Assembly: GCA_023146355.1 (NCBI GenBank)
Contig: JAGLCH010000005.1
Span: 1 to 6,015, forward strand
Length of the DNA stretch: 6,015 nucleotides
Reading direction: 5' to 3'
From: Bacteriovoracaceae bacterium
GTDB lineage: Bacteria > Bdellovibrionota > Bacteriovoracia > Bacteriovoracales > Bacteriovoracaceae
Of this stretch, positions 1 through 6,015 are shown piece by piece (positions within the stretch are counted from its first letter, which is position 1; each line of letters opens with the position of its first letter). Both the position numbers and the translations under genes were made by a program. Below the pieces are notes generated by a model, which ran no database searches, had not been told where the DNA came from, and worked only from the letters and a program-made list of their open reading frames with translations.

Positions 1-24
1 CCTAAGGGCAAGCAGCATTAACAC

Positions 25-837
25 ATGGATAATTTTATGGAATATCGTTACCTAAAAGCTTTTATTCTGACTGCACAGTATGCCAGTTTTTCAAAGGCAG
101 CAGAAGTTCTAGAAATTGCCCAGTCTGCTGTCAGTAGACAAATCAAACTTCTCGAGGAGAACTTGAGCGAAGAGCTTATTATTAGGTCTTCTAAAAAAGT
201 TCTTCTGACTTCTAAAGGCCGTGAGCTTTATATCGCGGCATCAAACTTTGATAAAACAGCGCTCAATATTTTTGAGCAGGAAGACATGAGGCCACTTCGT
301 ATTGGCCTACTTCATGGACTCCTAGAGAGCTGGTTTCATCCAATCCTCAGCACCTACTACAAAAACTTTAACCGCAACATGGAGGTAACAGTAATGACAC
401 CTCTAAACCTCAAGGCGGGTCTAGGTGAAGGTCAATTTGATATTATTTTTACAACGGAAAATATTCAATCAGAACTAATCACTTCCCTTAAGCTTTTTGA
501 TGAGCGAATTATCCTTATTAGTCGGGATGAGATTGATCAAGAGAGGTTGGCCGATTACCGCTGGATAGTCTATAGCGATCAAGACAATATGTATAAGACG
601 ACAAAAGTAAGTAGTAAATCAATTGTACAAGTCGATTCTATTACAACTATCGTAAATTTGGTAAAAAGTGGTGTTGGGATTGCGACAGTTCCCGCACATA
701 CAATAAAAAGATCCGACAAGTTATTCACTTACGAACTTCCGCAATTTGATGATTCACTAATCTACATGTCGACTCTAAACTATAAAACAATGCCAAAGCA
801 CATTAAAGAGATTGCTCAATTGGTGCGCGCAGACTAA
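25..837 (+). CDS. LysR-family transcriptional regulator
   Basis: This encodes a 270-residue LysR-type DNA-binding regulator acting in the cytoplasm. The N-terminal winged helix-turn-helix spans about residues 5-64: the line FSKAAEVLEIAQSAVSRQIK (22-41) is the classic LysR recognition region, followed by the wing ending in LTSKG (61-65). A short linker leads to a periplasmic-binding-protein-like effector domain (about 91-265), recognisable from LRIGLLHG at its start, GEGQFDIIF (135-142) and SGVGIATVPAHTI (215-227). At 270 residues it is somewhat shorter than the usual ~300. An in-frame stop at 19-21 limits the start to ATG 25 or ATG 37. The second (MEYRYLKAF) matches the usual LysR N-terminus better, but neither has a clear Shine-Dalgarno at good spacing. 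The ligand and target genes cannot be read from the sequence. The gene converges on the lipoprotein gene with no spacer and has its own terminator inside that gene. Confidence 0.93.
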   Translation: MDNFMEYRYLKAFILTAQYASFSKAAEVLEIAQSAVSRQIKLLEENLSEELIIRSSKKVLLTSKGRELYIAASNFDKTALNIFEQEDMRPLRIGLLHGLLESWFHPILSTYYKNFNRNMEVTVMTPLNLKAGLGEGQFDIIFTTENIQSELITSLKLFDERIILISRDEIDQERLADYRWIVYSDQDNMYKTTKVSSKSIVQVDSITTIVNLVKSGVGIATVPAHTIKRSDKLFTYELPQFDDSLIYMSTLNYKTMPKHIKEIAQLVRAD

Positions 838-2610
838 TTACGGACAATGATTTTTTTTCTTATATAGCCGACCTGATTCACAAAGAGTTAGGTCGGTTTT
901 TTTATTTAAGTGTAGTTTCGACGTTTGGTAGCGAACAACTACAGGCACTCTATTTTTATCAAGTGATGGCCATTTCACTTCTATGTACTCGAGTTTTTCA
1001 TCGCGGGGAAGACCAAAGATTGGCCCCTCCTCATGCTGAGAAGAAAAGCCACCTTGAAGGTAATCGATGTAGCGCTTTTGCACCTTCTTATTAGTCGCAA
1101 AGATGACTGTCGCCCCCACTCCAAAATGATTTGCCTTTTTCCCCCGAAGAAAAATACGGACCGAGCGATTAGAAGTTTTTGTAATGTTCTGGTAGAGATA
1201 AATTTTCTTTTTCATACCTCCAGTCCGAATACTATTTTGCCCCAAAAGAAGATCAGGTTTTCCATCACGATTAAAGTCAAGGACTGTTGACCCTGAGGGG
1301 TTTAAAATGTCGAGACTAAAGTCAACTGCGACATTATAGAAGGAGTGATTGGGCCTCTGTTCAAAAAGGACGAAACGAGATGTAGGCGGGAAGCCACTAT
1401 TGTCGACCCCTATATCTATATTTCCATCTAAATTATAATCAAGGAAAAGAGCACGTTTATCACCTTGGCTCCAAGTAGGAGTGCCGTCGTCCATGTAGTA
1501 TTCAGAACGAATAAACATTGGGGGGAACTCAAACTGCTTGCCAGATAAAATCGAAGAGCGGTCTCTACTTTCAGGATCATAAGAATGGGTCAATTCTCCT
1601 AGAACAACATCCATAATTCCATCATTATTATAATCGATGCATCCTGCAAAAAAGGTATTGCCTCCCCCTTGGCGATTGAAGCTTCCTTCGGGGTCATGAG
1701 CGAGTCCACTAATTTTTCCGTAATCGACAAAGGTACGACCACTCTCTGGATCATCTATATTCATCCACATTTTGTTTCCATACCCACTGGAAGAAGCAGT
1801 GAGAATGTCGGGAAATCCATTTTGATCGATGTCACAACTACTCACACCATAAGTTGGCCTAGCATTTGGGAATATCCTAGGCTTGTCTAAATAGGTGTGT
1901 TCATCTTGAAGTAGTGAACTAAAGTCCTTAAAAGCAAGGCCATTACCGCGGTACAATCTATCTGGCGTAGCAACAACTCTGCTTTTCACGTGATCAAACC
2001 AATTCCCAAGATAAAGATCAAGTTCGCCATCTAAGTCTAAGTCTAAAAGAGATATTCCATAGGTCGTCATCATCTTACCGGGATATTTCCCTCTTACTTC
2101 TTTATATATAGTCTTGCCGCCACGCACCTTCCCCGAAAAGAAACGCAATGGATCTTGATCAAGAGAAGACTTTTGCTTTGGTGCTCCAGCAATGACGTCA
2201 TAGATACCATCTCGATTGAGATCAGCGAAGGCCAAATAAGAGGCTCGTAATTCCCTCGGTAGAGGGGAGTCTGTGAGAAGTATAAATTTATCCAATTTTG
2301 GTGAAAACTTATAGAACCGAGGTACAGAGTAGTAATCTGGAAGGATAACTAGATCCACAAACCCATCGTGATTGAAGTCCACTGCGTATTGGGTCACTCC
2401 CTCTACTCCGGTCAGACCATATTTTTCAGTTACATCTATAAACGATAAATTTGCAGATGCCTTTGTCGCTCCGCCCATAAACTTAAGATTTTTTGCACTC
2501 TCTTTAATCTCTTCGGCACCCAAGAGCCCATTATTTTCATGATCGGTGGTGGTACTGCAAGAATAAATGAGCCCAAGTGCTAAAATCAGAATTAATTTGT
2601 TTTTCATCAT
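838..2610 (-). CDS. Predicted lipoprotein with seven FG-GAP/VCBS-type repeats and ASPIC/UnbV domain (CRTAC1-like)
   Basis: This is a 590-residue exported protein with a lipoprotein signal peptide: lysines at 3 and 5, a hydrophobic core, then the lipobox IYSC with Cys18 as the predicted lipidated residue (Tyr at -2 is slightly unusual). The body carries seven DxDxDGxxD-type calcium loops at residues 78-86, 130-138, 190-198, 260-268, 326-334, 391-399 and 445-453, spaced 52-70 residues. Such loops mark FG-GAP/VCBS beta-propeller blades, and seven would close a seven-bladed propeller. Residues about 480-570 match ASPIC/UnbV: NHFGVGATV (494-502), the QGGFSSQ stretch (519-525), IFGLP (531-535) and VKWPS (545-549). 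The short Lys/Cys tail (C577, C589) follows. Start: two adjacent ATGs; an AGG at 2613-2615 is 5 nt from the second (2607) but only 2 nt from the first, so 2607 may be the true start. The role is unknown; a surface adhesion or matrix-binding role is inference. It is divergent from gspC. Confidence 0.88.
   Translation of the reverse strand: MMKNKLILILALGLIYSCSTTTDHENNGLLGAEEIKESAKNLKFMGGATKASANLSFIDVTEKYGLTGVEGVTQYAVDFNHDGFVDLVILPDYYSVPRFYKFSPKLDKFILLTDSPLPRELRASYLAFADLNRDGIYDVIAGAPKQKSSLDQDPLRFFSGKVRGGKTIYKEVRGKYPGKMMTTYGISLLDLDLDGELDLYLGNWFDHVKSRVVATPDRLYRGNGLAFKDFSSLLQDEHTYLDKPRIFPNARPTYGVSSCDIDQNGFPDILTASSSGYGNKMWMNIDDPESGRTFVDYGKISGLAHDPEGSFNRQGGGNTFFAGCIDYNNDGIMDVVLGELTHSYDPESRDRSSILSGKQFEFPPMFIRSEYYMDDGTPTWSQGDKRALFLDYNLDGNIDIGVDNSGFPPTSRFVLFEQRPNHSFYNVAVDFSLDILNPSGSTVLDFNRDGKPDLLLGQNSIRTGGMKKKIYLYQNITKTSNRSVRIFLRGKKANHFGVGATVIFATNKKVQKRYIDYLQGGFSSQHEEGPIFGLPRDEKLEYIEVKWPSLDKNRVPVVVRYQTSKLHLNKKTDLTLCESGRLYKKKNHCP
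867..903 (+). terminator. Rho-independent terminator of the LysR gene, inside the convergent CDS
   Basis: A perfect 7-bp GC-rich inverted repeat, CCGACCT (868-874) and AGGTCGG (890-896), is followed at once by seven T (897-903). The inner arms pair further (875-879 with 885-889, two of the five being G-U), leaving a 5-nt ACAAA loop, and G867 can wobble with T897. It lies 30 bp past the LysR stop. Read on the minus strand the stem is not followed by a T-run, so it should act on the plus-strand transcript only. The whole element is coding sequence of the minus-strand lipoprotein gene. Confidence 0.85.
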
Positions 2611-2632
2611 TGCCTAAATAATTAAAGATTTG

Positions 2633-2645
2633 TAGTTTTAAACTA
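2633..2645. promoter_or_regulatory. Perfect 13-bp dyad in the divergent intergenic region, possible operator
   Basis: TAGTTT (2633-2638), one centre base, then AAACTA (2640-2645) is a perfect palindrome with 6-bp arms. It starts 23 bp upstream of the lipoprotein gene. It has the T-N11-A form typical of LysR-type binding sites, but in an AT-rich spacer a 13-bp AT dyad can occur by chance. The function is not shown by sequence alone. Confidence 0.25.
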
Positions 2646-2665
2646 TTCTATCAAAAACCAACAAA

Positions 2666-2686
2666 ACGATTCTAGAGTAGAATCGT
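2666..2686. promoter_or_regulatory. Perfect 21-bp dyad in the divergent intergenic region, probable operator
   Basis: ACGATTCTA (2666-2674), the centre GAG, then TAGAATCGT (2678-2686) is an inverted repeat with perfect 9-bp arms. It lies almost midway between the divergent lipoprotein and gspC starts. There is no T-run on either side, so a terminator is unlikely and an operator for a dimeric regulator is the simplest reading. The core T2670-N11-A2682 fits the general LysR-type box. The identity of the binding protein is inference. Confidence 0.45.
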
Positions 2687-2725
2687 CCGGTAAATTCTTC
2701 TACAAATAGCAATTGTTAAGAATAC

Positions 2726-2754
2726 TTGAGGAAGATGCATAAGTGCCTTAAAAT
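2726..2754 (+). promoter_or_regulatory. Candidate sigma70-type promoter for the gspC-gspD operon
   Basis: TTGAGG (2726-2731) and TAAAAT (2749-2754) are separated by exactly 17 bp and resemble -35 and -10 boxes. Transcription would start near 2761, giving a leader of about 26 nt before the gspC ATG. The dyads at 2633-2645 and 2666-2686 lie upstream, a position that suits an activator more than a roadblock repressor. AT-rich sequence makes -10 look-alikes common, so this is a candidate only. Confidence 0.4.
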
Positions 2755-2786
2755 AAATATATTAAACAATATGTTAAAGAGACGTA

Positions 2787-3911
2787 ATGAAAGATTTCTT
2801 CAAAAATTTAGTGGGTAAGCTCAAAAGACCTATTAAGGAAGGCCATGGTAACTTCACTGGAAAGTTAACGAAAGGCATTGTCGGAAAGCTGAAGCATCTG
2901 AGTGAAACAGCAAAGGCCACGGGAAAACTTGAGAAGCTCTCCACTTCAGGTATCAATTTTAATTGGGATGAATTAATTGGTGCTGTCTTCTCACCAGCAG
3001 CGCGACCTCACATACACAAGGCCTTTCTCGTTCTACTTACTGCCTCCACCGCCTACGTCGGAGGTAAAGGAATCGTTTCCCTTCTCCCCGAGGAAGACAT
3101 TTTAAAAAAACAAAAGCGCCTTACACCCATGGTAAATTCATCAAAATCTCTCCGGTCAGAAGTTAGGAAGATCAAGGATAATAATATTTTCAATGCAAGA
3201 ACTGATGGCACGACACCAATAGTACGAAACGAAGAAGTGGAGGTATTGGTCTGTTCTAAAGCTACTAGAAAATCGAGCCTTCCCATTAAACTTCTCTATA
3301 CCACTGTCATGCAGGACTCTGTTAAGTCGCTGGCATCTGTTCAAGTTAGAAGTAAAAAAAAGCTTGAGAGCTTACGAGAGGGACAATCCATCGGAACACT
3401 TGCAAAGCTCGATAAGATTGAGCGCCAACGTTTAATTTTGAAGAATAAGAAAAGTGGCGAGTGTGAGTATATTGAAAACAAAGGCAAAAGTACAAGATCA
3501 GCGATTGCTCGTAAATCAAGAGTTCTTTCTCCCAAAGAAGGAAATGAACTGATCAATAGCACTCGCCCAAAACAAATTCAGCAGATAGGAAATAAGTACG
3601 TGATCAAAAAATCTTACAGAGATGAAATGCTTAAAGACATCTCAAAGATACTGACTCAAGCGAAAGCAGTACAGATCAAAAACCCAGACGGCACACTATC
3701 ATTTAAGATGACAAATGTGGTTCCAGGAAGCCTTTACTCCCACTTTGGGATTCAAAATGGTGACACGATCAAAGGGATCAATGGTGAACCAATTAGAGGC
3801 CTAAATAAACTTATGATGTTATTTGGAAATATCAAAAATATCGATAACGCTCAATTTACGGTGATCAGAGATGGTCAAGAAAAAAGCTTAGAAGCGTCAT
3901 TTGTAGACTAA
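2787..3911 (+). CDS. gspC: Type II secretion system protein GspC (HR + PDZ domains)
   Basis: This 374-residue bitopic inner-membrane protein should couple the T2SS inner-membrane platform to the N-domains of the secretin. In order: a Lys-rich cytoplasmic N-terminus (1-76), a membrane segment (about 77-100, from HIHKAFLVLL to IVSLL), a linker with NNIFNAR (132-138), the HR domain (about 151-232, ending in KSGECEYI), a spacer containing YVIKKSYRDEMLKD (271-284) as in other GspC proteins, and a C-terminal PDZ domain (about 298-372) with VVPGSLYSHFGIQNGDTIKG and INGEPI. The N-terminus is long for GspC and repeats the motif [VT]GKL at residues 9, 24, 32 and 45. The only two cysteines (156, 226) flank the HR domain. 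Start: a weak AAAGAGA (2776-2782) precedes ATG 2787 and the next Met is residue 115, so this start is firm. It is followed 11 bp later by gspD, supporting the assignment. Confidence 0.88.
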   Translation: MKDFFKNLVGKLKRPIKEGHGNFTGKLTKGIVGKLKHLSETAKATGKLEKLSTSGINFNWDELIGAVFSPAARPHIHKAFLVLLTASTAYVGGKGIVSLLPEEDILKKQKRLTPMVNSSKSLRSEVRKIKDNNIFNARTDGTTPIVRNEEVEVLVCSKATRKSSLPIKLLYTTVMQDSVKSLASVQVRSKKKLESLREGQSIGTLAKLDKIERQRLILKNKKSGECEYIENKGKSTRSAIARKSRVLSPKEGNELINSTRPKQIQQIGNKYVIKKSYRDEMLKDISKILTQAKAVQIKNPDGTLSFKMTNVVPGSLYSHFGIQNGDTIKGINGEPIRGLNKLMMLFGNIKNIDNAQFTVIRDGQEKSLEASFVD

Positions 3912-3916
3912 AGGGA
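3911..3916 (+). promoter_or_regulatory. Ribosome binding site of gspD, overlapping the gspC stop
   Basis: AAGGGA begins on the last base of the gspC TAA and ends 6 nt before ATG 3923 (9 nt before the second ATG at 3926). The overlap with the upstream stop codon indicates a single mRNA and probable translational coupling of gspC and gspD. Confidence 0.65.
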
Positions 3917-3922
3917 ATTTCG

Positions 3923-6015
3923 ATGATGAATTACAAAATATTTTGTAAAAAGCACACTCTACTTCTTCCTGTTATTATCGCAGGATTTCTAGCATCGGGA
4001 GTAGCTCAGGCACAATTCAACAAGTACAAATCAAAAACGAACTACGCCGACAAACCAAAGACCTCTATAAAGAAACTGCTTAATAACAAAAGCAGTAGTG
4101 GTGGAAAAACGGACTCATTTGGACGTGCTCAAGCGGTGATTAATAAGAAGTCGAAGTCATCAAAATATGTAAACTTAAACCCTGAGACAGCTTTTGGGCC
4201 GGAGGTTGTCACAAGCTTTGATTTTCCAAATACAGATATAAAAGAAATGGTTAATCACATGCAAAAGCTTACTGGGATTAACTTCATCTACGATGGAAAG
4301 CTAAAGGGTAAGGTGAATATCAGTGCGCCGACTCCAATTACAGTTGGGGACGCTTGGAAAGCATTTGAAACGGCACTAGCGATGAATGGTTACTACCTAG
4401 TTGAATCAGGCGCCTTCTACCGTATTGTTGGTCAGAAAGATATCAAGTACACAAAGACGAAAATCTATACAGGTAATTACACTCCTGATACCGATCGCTT
4501 TGTCATGAGAATCATTCCTTTAAAAAACATCAATGCAAAACAAGTAGAGCGTGCCTTTAGACCATTTAACTCACGTCAGGGCCGTATTTATACAATTGAA
4601 CAAACGAATACTATTATTATCCAAGACACTGGAAGTAATATCAATCGCCTTGCTAAGCTTGTAAAGTTCATCGATGTTCCTGGACATGAAGAGAGTCTTC
4701 AAATAGTGAAAGTTGAGAACTCATCTGCCCAAGAAATAGTTGCAATACTTGATAAGATCATAGGGCAAAAAACGAGATCATCAAGTAAACTCAGATCGAC
4801 AAAGTCGACCAATACTGCCTCGATAGGAAAACTAACTGCAGAGCCAAGAACGAACTCAATCATTGCTATGACTAATGCAGTTGGAGCAAAGCAGCTTAGA
4901 GCTCTTATAAAGCGTCTTGATGTAAAAATGGTATCCTCTAGCTCTGGAAAGATCCATGTTTACTACTTAAATCACGGTGACTCAGAAACACTTGCAAAGA
5001 CTTTAACAGGTCTTGTATCAGGTTCTTCTACTGCAAAAACGAGCCGCTTCACCAAAAGATCATCGAGTTCAAATTCAGGAAACGCTCTATTTACCAACGA
5101 AGTTAAAATAACTGCAGATAAAGAAAACAATGCACTTGTTGTTACCGCCTCCCCTACTGATTATCTCATCCTTCAAAATGTTATAGACAAGCTAGATATC
5201 GCTCGCGATCAAGTTTATGTTGAGGGAATGATCATGGAAACGACTGTCAGTGATGGAAGTGGTTATGGGATTAGTATTCTTGGTGCCTACGGAACAGGAA
5301 ATACTCAAAGAGTTGGAATGAATTCAAGTGGCGATTTAATCTCAATGATTATGGGCACAGCAGTTCCTCTCGGTGGCTTTTTTACTGGTGCCGGATTTGG
5401 GAAATCTATCGAGCAAACAATGGCAGATGGTTCAACCCAAAAGATCAGCTCTGTTAATGCCCTCATCACTGCGGTTGCAACGAACAGCAGCACAAATGTT
5501 CTAGCAACCCCGCAAATAATGACAATGGATAATACAGAAGGTATATTTGAGGTCGGAGAGCAAATCCCTATCGCGAAGAAAACAGATGCTGCCAACGGAA
5601 GTTCAACAACATCGATTGAACAACAAAAAGTCACAATGACCCTAAAAATTACGCCTCAAATAAATAAGGTTTCTCGCTCAATTAAGATGAAAATTGATCA
5701 AAAGCTACAAGACTTCTCAAGTCGAAAGCTTCCAGATGGTGTTGCCAGCCAAGGTGTAGCAACCGTAACAAGAAGCATTGTTACTCACGTAACATCTAGA
5801 GATAAGGAAACCATCGCTATGGGTGGTTTGATGAGAGACAAGATTATTGAAACAGAATCTAAGGTTCCCCTACTTGGAGATATTCCAGTTCTTGGCTGGC
5901 TATTCAAGCATAAATCTGCAAGCACTGAAAAAATGAATCTTCTCTTTTTTCTTACTCCACGAATTGTAGCAAGTAAGGATAAAACAAGTGCCAAGAACGT
6001 AAAAGACCTCCTCAA
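3923..6015 (+). CDS. gspD: Type II secretion system secretin GspD (3' end beyond the window)
   Basis: This is the outer-membrane channel-forming subunit of the T2SS; the reading frame stays open to the window edge, giving 697 residues. In order: a Sec signal peptide (1-30, predicted cut after AQA), a Lys/Ser-rich linker (31-95), N0 (about 97-170, SFDFPNTDIKEMV...FYRIV), N1 (about 192-253, with FVMRIIPLKNINA), N2 (about 257-334), N3 (about 343-426, ADKENNALVVTASP at 398-411), and the secretin domain from about 430. Hallmarks of the last are NVLATPQIMTMDN (525-537), VGEQIPI (544-550), ETIAMGGLMRD (629-639), the secretin signature VPLLGDIPVLGWLF (648-661) and LLFFLTPRIV (673-682). Ser/Lys-rich insertions lie in N2 (281-300) and N3 (365-388). 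Only a short C-terminal tail, possibly a pilotin-binding S-domain, is missing. There is no lipobox. It lies 11 bp after gspC; gspE would be expected next. Confidence 0.95.
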   Translation, partial: MMNYKIFCKKHTLLLPVIIAGFLASGVAQAQFNKYKSKTNYADKPKTSIKKLLNNKSSSGGKTDSFGRAQAVINKKSKSSKYVNLNPETAFGPEVVTSFDFPNTDIKEMVNHMQKLTGINFIYDGKLKGKVNISAPTPITVGDAWKAFETALAMNGYYLVESGAFYRIVGQKDIKYTKTKIYTGNYTPDTDRFVMRIIPLKNINAKQVERAFRPFNSRQGRIYTIEQTNTIIIQDTGSNINRLAKLVKFIDVPGHEESLQIVKVENSSAQEIVAILDKIIGQKTRSSSKLRSTKSTNTASIGKLTAEPRTNSIIAMTNAVGAKQLRALIKRLDVKMVSSSSGKIHVYYLNHGDSETLAKTLTGLVSGSSTAKTSRFTKRSSSSNSGNALFTNEVKITADKENNALVVTASPTDYLILQNVIDKLDIARDQVYVEGMIMETTVSDGSGYGISILGAYGTGNTQRVGMNSSGDLISMIMGTAVPLGGFFTGAGFGKSIEQTMADGSTQKISSVNALITAVATNSSTNVLATPQIMTMDNTEGIFEVGEQIPIAKKTDAANGSSTTSIEQQKVTMTLKITPQINKVSRSIKMKIDQKLQDFSSRKLPDGVASQGVATVTRSIVTHVTSRDKETIAMGGLMRDKIIETESKVPLLGDIPVLGWLFKHKSASTEKMNLLFFLTPRIVASKDKTSAKNVKDLL

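Noticed and set aside
1..21. Possible 3' end of an upstream gene: the frame ends PKGKQH then TAA at 19-21, just before the LysR ATG.
   Set aside because: Only six codons are visible; no way to tell coding from chance.
1033..1290. Plus-strand open frames at 1033-1290 and 1669-1890 inside the lipoprotein gene.
   Set aside because: Antisense to the well-supported repeat and ASPIC coding frame; no domain and no good ribosome binding site noticed.
2031..2045. Short tandem AAGTCT repeat.
   Set aside because: Explained by the DLDLD codons of the third calcium loop in the lipoprotein.
2694..2723. Inverted repeat ATTCTT (2694-2699) and AAGAAT (2718-2723).
   Set aside because: Only six AT-rich bases with an 18-base gap; expected by chance in this spacer.
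2774..3562. Minus-strand open frames at 2774-2956, 3053-3286, 3156-3344 and 3341-3562.
   Set aside because: All are antisense to gspC, overlap one another and show no family features.
5305..5634. 109-codon open frame on the minus strand, and another at 5785-6015.
   Set aside because: Both are antisense shadows of gspD, whose frame is unmistakable; their translations are hydrophobic and low-complexity with no recognisable domain.
1..6015. CRISPR arrays, tRNA or rRNA genes, transposases, attachment sites.
   Set aside because: None seen; the window is almost fully taken up by four protein genes with no spaced repeats or mobile-element ends.

Overview
The window is AT-rich (roughly 40% GC by eye) bacterial DNA holding four protein-coding genes and almost no spare sequence. 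It suggests a Gram-negative bacterium: there is a type II secretion secretin with a Sec signal peptide, and a lipoprotein signal peptide. The Lys/Ser-rich protein style, the low GC and the divergent GspC would fit a Bdellovibrionota/Bacteriovorax-like organism. That taxonomic guess is inference; no marker gene is present to prove it.

Layout: (1) 25-837, plus strand, a short LysR-type regulator. (2) 838-2610, minus strand, a 590-residue predicted lipoprotein with seven FG-GAP/VCBS-type calcium-loop repeats (probable seven-bladed beta-propeller) and a C-terminal ASPIC/UnbV domain. The stop codons of genes 1 and 2 abut with no spacer, and a strong intrinsic terminator for the LysR transcript (867-903) lies inside the 3' coding end of the lipoprotein gene. 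(3) A 176-bp divergent intergenic region (2611-2786) with two perfect odd-length dyads, both of the T-N11-A form, and a good sigma70-like promoter pointing right. (4) 2787-3911, plus strand, a GspC-type inner-membrane protein (long Lys-rich cytoplasmic N-terminus, one membrane segment, HR domain, PDZ domain). (5) 3923-6015, plus strand, the GspD secretin, cut by the window edge after 697 codons but already containing signal peptide, N0-N3 and nearly all of the secretin domain.

How it fits together: genes 4 and 5 are the start of a type II secretion (general secretory pathway) operon in the usual C-D order; GspC links the inner-membrane platform to the periplasmic N domains of the outer-membrane GspD channel. 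The rest of the operon (gspE, F, G and so on) would be expected just to the right. The divergent lipoprotein and convergent LysR gene are not known T2SS components. The lipoprotein could be an exported or surface protein sharing a control region with the operon, and the LysR protein is a possible but unproven regulator of it.

I do not see a clearly new system. The points most worth a second look are the terminator embedded in a convergent coding sequence, the two dyads upstream of gspC, and the unusual N-terminal extensions of GspC and GspD.
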